This document shows, piece by piece, positions 45,094 to 54,502 of a stretch of 64,000 bases of DNA. Under the pieces are notes generated by a model, which saw only the letters and a program-made list of their open reading frames with translations, ran no database searches and was not told the DNA's origin. The stretch lies in the NCBI RefSeq assembly GCF_003260975.1, contig NZ_CP030041.1, positions 4,653,501 through 4,717,500 of the forward strand. The letters run 5' to 3'. Position numbers and translations under genes: made by a program. Positions within the stretch are counted from its first letter, which is position 1. Each line of letters begins with the position of its first letter. The stretch is from Echinicola strongylocentroti (GTDB lineage Bacteria; Bacteroidota; Bacteroidia; Cytophagales; Cyclobacteriaceae).

Positions 45094-46182
45094 TTATGCG
45101 TTGACTTGCAGGGATTTTTTATAATCGCTGGGACTGCGCCCAGTTGCTTCTTTGAAGTATTTGTAAAAAGTGGATTTTGATTTAAACCCGCTTTCATAGC
45201 CCACTACGGTAAGGTTATCCTCATTGGGCTGCTGGAGGAGGTTTTTGGATTCTTCGATCCGTGCAGCGTTGACGAATTGGTAGAAGTTTTGGCCTAAGTG
45301 GATATTGAGTGCCTGGGTGATCTTTAGCTTGGAAGTATCCAGCTCTTTGGCCAGTTGGTCCAAGTTGAATTCCGGATTAAGGAATGGTTTTTTTTCTAGA
45401 AAAATATGGTTGATTTTTTCAATTATGGTAGCGAGCTCTTCACCAGAGATGTTAGAGGTTTTGTATTTGGTCTGCGGTTGGATGGCTATTTTAGAGGAAG
45501 GTTTTTCAGAAAGTTTGGAAGTGAGGAGCATGCGCATCCTTATGTGAATGACGCTATAGAACATTACCAACATCAGAAAATAATAAATGTATCGAGTAGT
45601 GATGGGGAGTTGTATTTCCCAGATCAGCATTATCCAGCCCGAAATCACCAAAAAGGATAGTATAAGGTTACTGGAAGCGATGAGTCTGGCGATAGTGGCT
45701 TTTTGTTTAACTAGAGAATCCTCAATAGGAGTACGGTGAAGTAAGTAGAATGTATACAGGCTATAAGCTGAAAACGATATAAAGACAGTTATCAGCACCC
45801 CTTGGTGGTAAAGCTCCATGATGGGTTCTGGGGTACTGTTTAGCAAGAGCATTATGACCATCATAATGTTCAGTCCGAATCCAACAAAAAAGGGAGAAGA
45901 ATGGGCGATTATTTGGAAAGTGGTGATGCTTTTCTGCCGAATGGACTGTACATAAAAGAATAGTAACGGTCCATATAGAAGGGAAAAACAGCCATGTAAT
46001 TTATCAAAAACTTCCAGGTCATCCACCATCCAATACAAGAGGCTTTTGTACAAAACATGGATAGTGATAATTCCGAAAAAAAGACTCAGATAAAGATCCT
46101 CGCCTTTGTATCTTTTATTCAGATAAATCAATAAGCCACTTGTCAACGCCTGTAATGTTACTACTGCCAATATAATCCCCAT
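45094..46182 (-). CDS. AraC-family regulator with a membrane-embedded sensor half
   Basis: The ~363-residue protein has seven or so hydrophobic helices in its first ~225 residues, a short linker, then a C-terminal AraC DNA-binding domain. The domain shows LDQLAKELDTSKLKITQALNI in the first helix-turn-helix. The second is VGYESGFKSKSTFYKYFKEA, followed by GRSPSDYKKSLQ. I put the start at MGIILAVVTLQALTSG (46182), which opens with the first helix; the frame is open 35 codons further. Such proteins sense signals in or across the membrane. The nearest target candidate is the TonB receptor operon about 440 bp downstream. Confidence 0.85.
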   Translation of the reverse strand: MGIILAVVTLQALTSGLLIYLNKRYKGEDLYLSLFFGIITIHVLYKSLLYWMVDDLEVFDKLHGCFSLLYGPLLFFYVQSIRQKSITTFQIIAHSSPFFVGFGLNIMMVIMLLLNSTPEPIMELYHQGVLITVFISFSAYSLYTFYLLHRTPIEDSLVKQKATIARLIASSNLILSFLVISGWIMLIWEIQLPITTRYIYYFLMLVMFYSVIHIRMRMLLTSKLSEKPSSKIAIQPQTKYKTSNISGEELATIIEKINHIFLEKKPFLNPEFNLDQLAKELDTSKLKITQALNIHLGQNFYQFVNAARIEESKNLLQQPNEDNLTVVGYESGFKSKSTFYKYFKEATGRSPSDYKKSLQVNA

Positions 46183-46383
46183 AACACCTTGATTTTGCAC
46201 TATTAAAAACGAGCCCAACTTTTTGGTTTGATTTTTACTCCTTGCCGTGGGTAATAAAGCTGGAATCCCTTGCTTGCTAACTCTCAAAAGTACCTTTTTA
46301 AGGTTAATTGGGTGTTAATGATATGTTATGTTTGGTGATGTGATAGTTAGGATATCCCGAGTGAAAGGAAGGGACACACAATT

Positions 46384-47301
46384 CAGGGCGAACGCATTTA
46401 AAAAAGTATCCCATTTTGAATATATAGCTGCCGTTCCTATGGGCTAAAAATGAGTGGATCTCGCTTGTCCGCTGTACGAGCTAACTCATTTTCTTAACAC
46501 CCCCATCAACTGTCCCAAAACCGAATGCTCCAACGGTCGAATAAGGGACTCACATCGAAGCAGCTGATTTTGTCCGCCGCGGCGGGTCAGGCCGCAATAG
46601 ATAGGCTAATGCATATTCCGGGCAATGTCGTTTAGTTAGTGTGTATCTGGAAATACTGGTTTAATTATTTTTCTTGCTAAATTCTAAGATAGTTTTCATC
46701 TCTTTACCTTTGTTACTTTTTTGCTGCAGGTCAAAAAAGTAACCAAAAAACCCCGCCGCTGTGCATCTATTGGCCTAAAATTAAAACCTTCCCTCATGCA
46801 GGCAAACTCCTCCTTTTCTAGCTGCCAACATTCTTTTTGGCCAGCATTTCGTCAAACAAGCCTGCCTTCTTGCCCCCCGCTTTTTAATTTCTTAACGCCC
46901 AATACCTGCAAGGCGGATCCATTTTATACATGTAAAAAAAGGCTATGGATTAAAACCATAATTCTCTCAAAGGACGATCCGTATTGGAAAACCTTCTTAA
47001 CTAAACGATATTGATATTCCGGGTTAAACTTATCTAAATCATTCTCCCCACTTGGACAGACAGGAGCGATGCTTTATTCGTCCTCTAAACCAACTGGTGT
47101 TCTTGCTCTTTCAGCATTTGCCGCGATAGGCTGCTGCTATTCTATTGTGCAAACTTGGAGAAAGTGCCAGCGGCACGATGGATTTAGTAACCTGCGGATT
47201 CATCCGCAGGATGTTAAGGCCTCCTCCACCTCCAGAAGGAGTGCCAGCGGCACGGATGATAGCTGCCCTACACGAAATTAATGTTAAATGCGTTTGCCCT
47301 G
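46384..47301. mobile_element. ~915 bp non-autonomous transposon-like element, copy 4
   Basis: Ends are CAGGGCGAACGCATTTAA and TTAAATGCGTTTGCCCTG. A perfect 10 bp duplication, ACACACAATT, lies at 46374-46383 and 47302-47311. Same orientation and internal order as the other three. Single-base indels relative to copy 3 (for example in the CTCCTTTTCTAGCTGCC region) shift every frame. It lies between the AraC gene and an outer-membrane protein gene. Confidence 0.87.
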
Positions 47302-47373
47302 ACACACAATTGCGGGAATTTTTTATTGCCGCGAAATACCTTATCTTATGACTTTTCTTAAACAGATTTAACT

Positions 47374-47967
47374 ATGAATTTAAAGTCAACTACAATTTTT
47401 CTTTTCGTTATTTTTGGATTGACACTATCTCCAGTCCATGCGCAAAATACAGATGAAGTAAGGGTTTACTATGGCGTTGCTGCTGCTGAATTTGTCAGAG
47501 CACCAATGTATGGAGGTGGAGGTTATGATAATACCGGGTTCAAGGAATTTGGTCTTAGGTACTTGAAAGGTATTTCTGAACGGTTTTTTATCGAAACAGG
47601 CGTGAACTATTCCAGTAGCAATGCAATATTCCATCCTGAGTTTATAGGGGAACCGGTAGAGAGCAAAAAAGAGGAGTTTCACCTTATTTCAGTGCCTATC
47701 TATGCTCATTACACATTTTGGCGGCATTTCTTTGTCAATGGTGGTCCCCTTCTGGATTTTGATGCATCCGATAATCCGGATTTTATTGATAAGCAAGCAG
47801 GCATTGGATATAGCCTGGGAGTTGGAGGGAAATATGAGTTTCAACAGTTTTCCCTTTTTGTCAACCCCAATTTTAAGCAACACGCTTTATTCCCGTTTCA
47901 AAAATCCAGTAACCACCAGAAGCTGACCGAGTTTGGTGTGCAGTTTGGTGTGGGCTATCAATTTTAG
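47374..47967 (+). CDS. PorT-family-like outer-membrane beta-barrel protein
   Basis: The 197-residue protein has a signal peptide (IFLFVIFGLTLSPVHAQ). Repeated amphipathic strands follow (FIETGVNYSSSNAIF, EFHLISVPIYAHYTFWRHFFVNGGPLLDF, IGYSLGVGGKYEFQQFSLFVNPNF) and the last strand is FGVQFGVGYQF with a terminal phenylalanine. The LISVPIYAHY strand and the VNGGPLLDF segment are typical of the small barrel family annotated as PorT or porin-like in Bacteroidota. Its physiological role is unknown. It begins about 60 bp after the target duplication of transposon copy 4, so its promoter may lie in or next to the element. Confidence 0.8.
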   Translation: MNLKSTTIFLFVIFGLTLSPVHAQNTDEVRVYYGVAAAEFVRAPMYGGGGYDNTGFKEFGLRYLKGISERFFIETGVNYSSSNAIFHPEFIGEPVESKKEEFHLISVPIYAHYTFWRHFFVNGGPLLDFDASDNPDFIDKQAGIGYSLGVGGKYEFQQFSLFVNPNFKQHALFPFQKSSNHQKLTEFGVQFGVGYQF

Positions 47968-48032
47968 GTTTGTGATCAATAGACGTTCAGGTGTTTTCCG
48001 AATGGTGGGAATGCATGGAAATCCAATGTTTA

Positions 48033-49109
48033 CTAATCGCGTCCATGTTTTTTTAGGAATCGATAGTGCGAACCCAATGCGGTCAAAAAGGAACCGTTAT
48101 TGATATAGGGAACATTAAATTCTGCAGCGGTATCCCTTAGCATCTTGGAGATGGCAGGGTAGTGAATATGACAGATGGTCGGGAATAAGTGATGCTCTAC
48201 CTGAAAATTCAGTCCACCACAAAGGAATGTGGCCGTTTTGCTGTTAACGGCAAAATTCGCTGTTGTCCGCATCTGGTGGATGGCCCAAGCTTCTTCGATA
48301 TTGTTGTCCTTTTTCGGAACGGGCATTTCAGTTTCTTCCACTAAGTGGGCCAACTGGAATACCAGTCCCAAAACCAGGCCCTCCACCATATTCATCAACA
48401 GGTACCCGATCAAAAACTGCCACCAAGTAATGTCCATGACCACCAATGGAATGATGATGAAGAGTGTATAGTACATGGCTTTGTAGGCAAATAAGTTGAC
48501 GTATTCCCTTTTAGGATGTCTATTGGTATGGGAACCAATGGTTCTTTGGAAGAATTTGAGGTAATCTTTTCTGAAAAACCAGGACAAGGAAGTCAGTGAA
48601 TACAGCATAAAAGCATAGATATGCTGGAAGCGATGTGCCTTGTTCTTTTTGTCCTTAGGGGACAGTCTGATCAGCCCGGGCGCTACGTCCAAGTCACCGT
48701 CATGCCCAATAATATTGGTGTAGGTGTGGTGGATTTTGTTATGGGTGATGCGCCAAACGTATTCACTGGCTCCTATGACATTGAATAAAAACCCCAAAGA
48801 GGTATTGATCTTGGAATTGGAAGAATAGGAACCGTGCAGGGCATCGTGGCAGATGTTAAAACCAATACATGCCATGGTCACTCCGAGAAACATTGCCAAA
48901 ACCAAGGTGATGGGGAGGGAAAATAGCTCCGTTAGGATCAGTACATAAAGGAGAACAAAGGTGGTCAGGTAAATAATGGTCTTGGCTATCATGGGGCCAT
49001 TGGCCTTTTTTGATAGTTGGTTTACTTCAAAGTAGTCATCTATTCGCTTCTTAACGGTGCTGAAAAAAAGAGAGTTTTCATGATCTATAAACTTTAGGGA
49101 TTGATGCAT
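48033..49109 (-). CDS. Membrane fatty acid desaturase (linoleoyl-CoA desaturase type)
   Basis: The ~358-residue integral membrane di-iron enzyme carries all three histidine boxes: CHDALHGSY, ITHNKIHHTYTN and NFQVEHHLFP. The QxxHH form of the third box marks the front-end type, but no cytochrome b5 domain is fused. Four to five membrane helices lie between the boxes. I set the start at the ATG at 49107-49109 (MHQSLKFIDHEN); the open frame 44 codons upstream has no match. It would introduce a double bond into acyl lipids, useful for membrane fluidity in the cold. It is a single gene. Confidence 0.9.
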   Translation of the reverse strand: MHQSLKFIDHENSLFFSTVKKRIDDYFEVNQLSKKANGPMIAKTIIYLTTFVLLYVLILTELFSLPITLVLAMFLGVTMACIGFNICHDALHGSYSSNSKINTSLGFLFNVIGASEYVWRITHNKIHHTYTNIIGHDGDLDVAPGLIRLSPKDKKNKAHRFQHIYAFMLYSLTSLSWFFRKDYLKFFQRTIGSHTNRHPKREYVNLFAYKAMYYTLFIIIPLVVMDITWWQFLIGYLLMNMVEGLVLGLVFQLAHLVEETEMPVPKKDNNIEEAWAIHQMRTTANFAVNSKTATFLCGGLNFQVEHHLFPTICHIHYPAISKMLRDTAAEFNVPYINNGSFLTALGSHYRFLKKHGRD

Positions 49110-49279
49110 AATTCTTGTTTTTTTTGGTTTAGCATTCCTTGTAAATAGGACACTTCGACAGGCCTTTACCCTGAGGGCAAAGTGATTTTTATATAAAGGT
49201 GGATTTTGATAAGATCGATGATGCTGACATAGGGTTGTCATTCTTGATCAGTAAATTAGTGGGTAAAGAAAAGTGAACT

Positions 49280-49861
49280 ATGACAAAAACAGCTATTGAA
49301 ACATTTTGCCCAAGCGGCCGCAAGGATTGGCGTCAATGGTTAGAGGATAATCACCAAACACAAGAGGCTGTTTGGCTTATTCAATACAAGAAGGCAAGCA
49401 AAAAAGCCTCTCTTTCATGGGAAGAGGCGGTGGAGGAAGCCCTGTGTTTTGGTTGGATAGACGGCAAAAGAAAATCCATCAGTAATGAAAGTTACCAACA
49501 GTTTTTTTGCAAAAGAAAAGCTTCCAGCACCTGGTCCCAAATCAATAAGGAAAAGGTCAAGCAATTAATGGATCAGGGACATATGCGGAAGGCTGGGATG
49601 GAGGCTATCGAAACGGCCAAGCAAAATGGATCATGGACCATACTCGATGGAGTAGAAGCGTTGGTCATTCCTGAAGACCTTCAAGTTGCTTTTTCAGGCT
49701 ATCTAGGGTCAGAAGAGACTTTTTCGGAATGGAGCAAATCCACGAAAAAAATGGCGTTACATTGGATTGTTATGGCCAAACGACCAGAGACCCGTAAAAG
49801 ACGCATTGACAAGGTCGTGTCCATGGCGTATAAGAAAGAGCGGCCAAAGATCTTTAGGTAA
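49280..49861 (+). CDS. YdeI/OmpD-associated family protein
   Basis: The 193-residue soluble protein shows the family order. N-terminal RKDWRQWLEDNHQTQEAVWL is followed by KKASKKASLSWEEAVEEALCFGWIDG. Then come FFCKRKASSTWSQINKEKVKQLMDQGHM and the C-terminal domain ending in ETRKRRIDKVVSMAYKKERP. Members have been linked to stress or peptide resistance in a few bacteria, but the biochemical activity is not known. It is monocistronic and divergent from the desaturase gene, whose start lies about 170 bp away. Confidence 0.85.
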   Translation: MTKTAIETFCPSGRKDWRQWLEDNHQTQEAVWLIQYKKASKKASLSWEEAVEEALCFGWIDGKRKSISNESYQQFFCKRKASSTWSQINKEKVKQLMDQGHMRKAGMEAIETAKQNGSWTILDGVEALVIPEDLQVAFSGYLGSEETFSEWSKSTKKMALHWIVMAKRPETRKRRIDKVVSMAYKKERPKIFR

Positions 49862-50251
49862 CTTGAAAATGCTTTTTCCTATTGAATATTGTAATAAAGC
49901 GTTCTTTGTGTGTATTGGGGTTTAGCGTGAATTTATAAGCGCTAGGAAGATGATGGCTGCTAAAACAATGAGATTATTTTTGATGTTCACCATGGGCGTT
50001 GCCCATGGCTAAGGATGCTATGCCCTTTCAGGGCTTTTTCATGCTACTTGACTTTTCCAGTTTAAGCAAAAAAAGCCCCTAGAGCAAAACGGAGCTCTAG
50101 GGGCATAGGTTCAATAGGCGATTTATAGTGTTTTTGAAGTTTAAACGGATTACTAATCCTCTATAATTTTGGTTCGGCATTGAAAATACCGAGCAGCGGG
50201 TATAGCGGTACAAGTATTTCCAATCTCATGTCTACCACCTTATTCCTCACC
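49862..50251. other. Gap between the YdeI-like gene and the polysaccharide locus
   Basis: This stretch contains no gene. It holds REP-like stems (CCATGGGCGTTGCCCATGG near 49991, and GCCCTTTCAGGGC near 50022), the terminator at 50068-50104, and a short TTCGGCATTGAAAATACCGA palindrome near 50173. The last resembles the second stem of the double-hairpin repeats at 3107 and 12232. Confidence 0.55.
50068..50104 (-). terminator. Intrinsic terminator of the polysaccharide locus
   Basis: On the minus strand GCCCCTAGAGC pairs with GCTCTAGGGGC around CCGTTT and is followed by a run of seven T. It lies about 150 bp after the last gene of the susC-to-GH144 series and marks its end. Confidence 0.85.
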
Positions 50252-51841
50252 TCAGGGATTACTCGTGAAATCCAGTTTTTTAAGCCCTTTTTTAATCTCT
50301 GGTGCTCCCATGAATAGGTTCCACCCGAGTCCAGAGCGGTGGTTTTCGATCATGGCCACGATGGGACCTTGGTCAATGGCCAAGTACCGTTGTGGGTAAT
50401 AGTTGGCTTCAGGGCTTAGCGCATCATAGAAGCCATAGCGACCAAAAACCTTTTCTCCATAATTGTAATAAAGGTTTTTTAGCACCTTTAGGGATTCCTG
50501 TGGTGTATAGGGCATGGATGAAAGCGCTGCGGTGGGAGTGATGACGCCAAGGTCTTGTCCTGGGCGATGGCCGGCGTAGCCATTCACCGAATAGCTGGCT
50601 GTAAGACCCCAGAGGTCTTCTCCGTAGCCTTTGTAGCCATCTTTGTTATCGATGCACCAAGCACGGTTGATCAGCGTATGGTTTTTGTTTTCCTGCCAGT
50701 AATTGGCATAACGATCTTCCAAGCCTTTTGGATTGAGGCCATGGTAGGAATAGTGTGCCCAGAAGAGCGGTCCGCCCATTTTTTCGGCGCCATTATGCTT
50801 TAGTGTCAGTTTATGCCCATAAGCTTCTACATTCGTATTGATACCGCCACTTCGCGCCCAGCCTTTATGGTAAACACTTGCCGGAACGGAGTGTGTGGGA
50901 GAGGCTGCAGCGAGAACGTAGGTGATGAGACATTCGTTGTAGCCTTCGAGAGGGAAGTTCATGTCCCAGCCGTAGTTGGGAGACCAGTGCCAAAAAAGCA
51001 CGTCTTGGCCACCTTGGGTGTACCAGTCCCATTCCATCTCTCTCCATAATTGGTCGATTTTATGGGCAATGGCTTTTTCCTTTTCGGAGCCGTTTTTATA
51101 ATATTCCCTCACCGCTAGTAGTCCTTGCATCAAAAAGGCAGACTCCACCAAGTCTCCACCATCGTCCTTCTTGCCAAATGCTTTGACTTTGCCTGTTTTA
51201 CCATGTAGCCAATGGGGCCACACGCCGTGAAAGCGATCTGCCTTTTCCAGAAAAGTGACCATCTTTTCAAATCGTTCGGCTCCTTCTTCACGGGTGATCC
51301 ACCCACGGTCAATGCCCGCCAATAAGCCATATATACCAAAACCGGTGCCGCCAGTGGTGACCACGTTTTGATCATTTTGGGGATAGTCCCCGTCGATGTG
51401 GATGCGCTCTCTGGCCATTCCGGAGTTTGGCTCGGCTCCTTCCCAAAAATAACGGAAGGTATAATACTGGACCATGTCGATAAGTTGCTCGTCGGTAAGG
51501 TCTTTGGTCAGCACTTTGGTGCTGCCGATTTCATTGTGCTCACCATCTGATTCAACGGTAGTGATACGGTAATTTAGTTCCAGGTTATTGCCCAGGTCAT
51601 TGACAAAATCCATGTACATGGTGTCTTTTACCGTGGCCCTTTTGCTAAAATCATTATTGGCGGAGCTTACCCAAACTTCGTATTCATTTACCCCATCTTG
51701 AGATGGCCAGGTAAGTTCTACGTGGCGAGGGTATCCAGTGGCGTTTACGGGACTTTTAGTAGTCGTTTCCTCCTGCGTACATCCCCAAAAGGCCAACATG
51801 GCCAATACGAGAGGAATGGGGCTTTTGTAGAGAGTATTCAT
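50252..51841 (-). CDS. GH144 beta-1,2-glucanase-family lipoprotein with an FnIII-like N-domain
   Basis: The 529-residue lipoprotein (LAMLAFWGCTQEE, Cys21) has a short fibronectin-III-like domain (residues ~35-115, GYPRHVELTWPSQDGVNEYEVW). A PF10091-type catalytic domain follows, beginning YYTFRYFWEGAEPNSGMARERI and including GTGFGIYGLLAGIDRGWITR, FHGVWPHWLHGKTGK, FWHWSPNYGWDMNFPLEGYNE and YLAIDQGPIVAMIENHRSGL. GH144 covers endo-beta-1,2-glucanases and exo enzymes that release sophorose. The old label glucoamylase for this domain is misleading. It is the last gene of the locus, 12 bp after the frameshifted esterase. Confidence 0.9.
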   Translation of the reverse strand: MNTLYKSPIPLVLAMLAFWGCTQEETTTKSPVNATGYPRHVELTWPSQDGVNEYEVWVSSANNDFSKRATVKDTMYMDFVNDLGNNLELNYRITTVESDGEHNEIGSTKVLTKDLTDEQLIDMVQYYTFRYFWEGAEPNSGMARERIHIDGDYPQNDQNVVTTGGTGFGIYGLLAGIDRGWITREEGAERFEKMVTFLEKADRFHGVWPHWLHGKTGKVKAFGKKDDGGDLVESAFLMQGLLAVREYYKNGSEKEKAIAHKIDQLWREMEWDWYTQGGQDVLFWHWSPNYGWDMNFPLEGYNECLITYVLAAASPTHSVPASVYHKGWARSGGINTNVEAYGHKLTLKHNGAEKMGGPLFWAHYSYHGLNPKGLEDRYANYWQENKNHTLINRAWCIDNKDGYKGYGEDLWGLTASYSVNGYAGHRPGQDLGVITPTAALSSMPYTPQESLKVLKNLYYNYGEKVFGRYGFYDALSPEANYYPQRYLAIDQGPIVAMIENHRSGLGWNLFMGAPEIKKGLKKLDFTSNP

Positions 51842-51853
51842 GATGATGTACAG

Positions 51854-52659
51854 TTATTTATGTTTTGAGAATAGCCAGGGCAATAATTCCGGCTCGGCAA
51901 AAGTCGGATCCCAGGCATTGTGATTGGCTTCTGGATAGAAGCTGTATTTCACGTCAGCTCCTTCTTCTTTGAGTACCTTGTATACCCGTTGCGAAAGGAT
52001 AGGGGGGACGATATCGTCCTTGCCACCATGGGTGATCCACAGGGAGGTGTGATGGGCGTATTTTTTGGCTAGCGAAAGATTGCCTCCACCACAGATGGCG
52101 ATGGCAGCGGCATACTTCTTTGGCCACCTTCCCAGTGTCTCGAATGTGCCAAATCCCCCATAGACAGTCCCATGACGTAAAGGCGTTTTTTGTCAATCCG
52201 TTCTTTTTTGATCAGCTTTTTGGTCAGTTCGTTGACCAGATCCAGTTGCTCGGAGGGCTGCTTCACAGACTGGCTAAAGTCAGGGTCACCTTTGCCGAAG
52301 AGCTCCTTGCGGACGCTGATGTCTATCCAGTACTTGTCCATCGGGCATTGCGGGAAGACTACAATAGCAGGGAACTGTTCTCGATTTTCTGGCGATAGGA
52401 AAAGGTCAGCACCATTGGAAAGCTGTTTTTCATTGTCACTTCCCCGTTCGCCAGCGCCATGGAGAAAAAGCACCATGGGGTACTTTTTGCCGTTGTCATA
52501 GTTTTCAGGATACAGTATTCGGTAAAGGAGAGAGTCACCTTTATGATTGACAAATACCCGTTTTTCAAATAGCGACTTGTCCTGGGCCGATAATCCACTG
52601 GAACTGCAGAGTATCAGGATGGCAACCAGAACCGGAAAATAGGTTTTCAATGTATTCAT
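51854..52659 (-). pseudogene. Exported esterase / PHB-depolymerase-like hydrolase, frameshifted
   Basis: The first part has a signal peptide (FPVLVAILILCSSSGLSAQ), MVLFLHGAGERGSDN and the nucleophile-serine motif VMGLSMG. At a run of five G on the minus strand (plus-strand 52155-52159) the frame breaks and the short product ends at 52069. One extra G would restore GGFGTFETLGRWPKKYAAA, and the frame then stays open to a stop at 51854-51856. It would include the catalytic aspartate region (THGGKDDIVPP) and histidine region (EANHNAWDPTF). The truncated protein has the serine but neither of the other two triad residues, so it should be inactive. A sequencing error in the homopolymer is an alternative. 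It sits inside the locus between sulfatase and GH144. Confidence 0.85.
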
Positions 52660-52885
52660 TTATTAATTGTTTTATAACCAAAAGGAGCACAAAGAGCACG
52701 GTAATTTAATTGGAAATAAATTGTCCTTGATCTGCTGTCGTTTCGTTTTTATCGTCATCGGCAGGAAGAATGAGGTGGTCATCCCATCTATCGAAGACGA
52801 GATGGCTTCACTCTGTTATTCTCCGTTCGCAACGGTTCTACGATTCTCCAATCTTTCAATCCCCATTTCTACAATTCTCCAATCC

Positions 52886-54385
52886 CTAGTACGTTCTCTG
52901 AAAGCGGTGGTCGAGCTTGGGATGGCGGATAGGTTTTAACGGAATTTGGGTTCCGTCGGTGTTTTCTAGCCAGTCCCAGACTTCGTTCCTAAGTCGCTTG
53001 CTTAAGTCCCTGTATTCGGGATCCCTGATCAGGTTATTCATCTCGTAAGGGTCTTTTTGGATGTCGTAGAGTTCGTTGATATCCCAGACGCCTTGGTTAA
53101 AGATGTACTTGTGCTGATCTGTCCTCACGGCAAATACCGTGGGTGTAGAAGGATAGGCCATTTCCCAATAGTATTCATAAAATACTTTCTCGCGCCAGTC
53201 CACCTCTTTCTGCTCCAAAAGTGGCACGAAGGATTCTCCTTGCATCTGCTGGGGAGTACTGCTCATTCCGGCTACTTCTAGTAAAGTGGGAGCGATGTCT
53301 ATGTTCATGACCATTTTGTCAATGGTGATACCAGGTTTTACCATTTTGGGGTATTTTACCAGCAAAGGTACCTTCATGGATTCTTCGTAAGCATGTCGTT
53401 TATCGATCAGGCCATGCTCCCCAAAGGAAAAGCCATTATCTCCCATATAAACTACAATGGTGTTTTCCTCCAATCCCTCTTCTTCGAGCCAATCCATCAC
53501 CCGGCCGATACTTTCGTCCAGGGCCATAAGGGTTTCCAGATAGCTTTTATAGAAAACATTAAAAGGAAGTTGGCCATGGTACATATAATCCACTCCATGC
53601 CAGCTGTATCGTTGTTTTCTTACCCAGTCTGGGATGTCCTTATAGTTTACTTTGGTTTCTGGCGCCCGAATGATGTCTCCGTAAAATTCACTGCTGTCCG
53701 TGGCGGTCAGGTACATGGAAGGAGGAGTCACGATGGGCAAGGTGTCGTACATCCCTTCGTGCCTTTTTGCGGGTTGGAATTCGGAATGAACGGCCTTGTG
53801 GGAAAGATACAGCATGAACGGCTCTTCTTCCCCAAGGCTGTTCAGCCAGCCCAGTGCCTCATTGGTCAGCAGATCGGAAGTATAGCTGCCTTCTGGTTGG
53901 GGGACACGTTCGCCGTTGATGTTAAAGACGGGGTTATAATAGGTGCCCTGACCGCGAAAACTCACCCACTGGTCAAAACCAGGCTGGGGCATGTCGTCGG
54001 TATTGCCCATGTGCCATTTGCCAAAAAAGCCTGTTTTATAGCCCATCTCCTGCAAATACTGCGGGAAAAAGGTCAAATCATCCGGTAAAGGAGCCTGATT
54101 GTCCACAATCGTGTGGGTATGGGCATACTGGCCGGTAAGGATGGACGCCCGGCTAGGAGAGCACAGGGAAGTACTCACAAAGGCGTTGTTCATATGTGCC
54201 CCTTCTGCAGCTATTCGATCCATGTTGGGGGTTTTTAGACCGGGCACTGCTCCGGTAAATCCCATGAAATCATAGCGGTGATCATCAGAAAGGATAAAGA
54301 CAATATTGGGCTTTGCTGACTGGCAAAACACTTGGGCACCAGACAGCAAGGCAAAAGCCAATAAAAATAAACTTCTTTTAAGCAT
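52886..54385 (-). CDS. Exported S1-family sulfatase (formylglycine-dependent)
   Basis: The 499-residue protein has a signal peptide (LFLLAFALLSGAQVFC) and the type I sulfatase fold. Visible are NIVFILSDDHRYDFMGF for metal, the maturation signature SLCSPSRASILTGQ in which the cysteine becomes formylglycine, GFFGKWHMGN, and VVYMGDNGFSFGEHGLIDK. The C-terminal subdomain follows (KYIFNQGVWDINELYDIQKDP). Activity needs a formylglycine-generating enzyme encoded elsewhere. Related formylglycine enzymes also split phosphodiesters or phosphonate monoesters. In this locus it may remove a charged group from the glycan, and sulfate is not proven. Confidence 0.92.
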   Translation of the reverse strand: MLKRSLFLLAFALLSGAQVFCQSAKPNIVFILSDDHRYDFMGFTGAVPGLKTPNMDRIAAEGAHMNNAFVSTSLCSPSRASILTGQYAHTHTIVDNQAPLPDDLTFFPQYLQEMGYKTGFFGKWHMGNTDDMPQPGFDQWVSFRGQGTYYNPVFNINGERVPQPEGSYTSDLLTNEALGWLNSLGEEEPFMLYLSHKAVHSEFQPAKRHEGMYDTLPIVTPPSMYLTATDSSEFYGDIIRAPETKVNYKDIPDWVRKQRYSWHGVDYMYHGQLPFNVFYKSYLETLMALDESIGRVMDWLEEEGLEENTIVVYMGDNGFSFGEHGLIDKRHAYEESMKVPLLVKYPKMVKPGITIDKMVMNIDIAPTLLEVAGMSSTPQQMQGESFVPLLEQKEVDWREKVFYEYYWEMAYPSTPTVFAVRTDQHKYIFNQGVWDINELYDIQKDPYEMNNLIRDPEYRDLSKRLRNEVWDWLENTDGTQIPLKPIRHPKLDHRFQRTY

Positions 54386-54502
54386 AATTAATGAGCTTAT
54401 AGGTTTTCTTAAGTAAGCATGAAGAATTAATTAAGATCGATAGATGAATCAGCTTTTACTAATAGATCCTACAGTTCTTCAATTCCGCCATTCAACAATC
54501 TA

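Noticed and set aside
51954..52196. 80-codon minus-strand frame in the esterase region
   Set aside because: It is a different frame over the frameshifted esterase. The biologically meaningful continuation is the frame that restores the catalytic aspartate and histidine.
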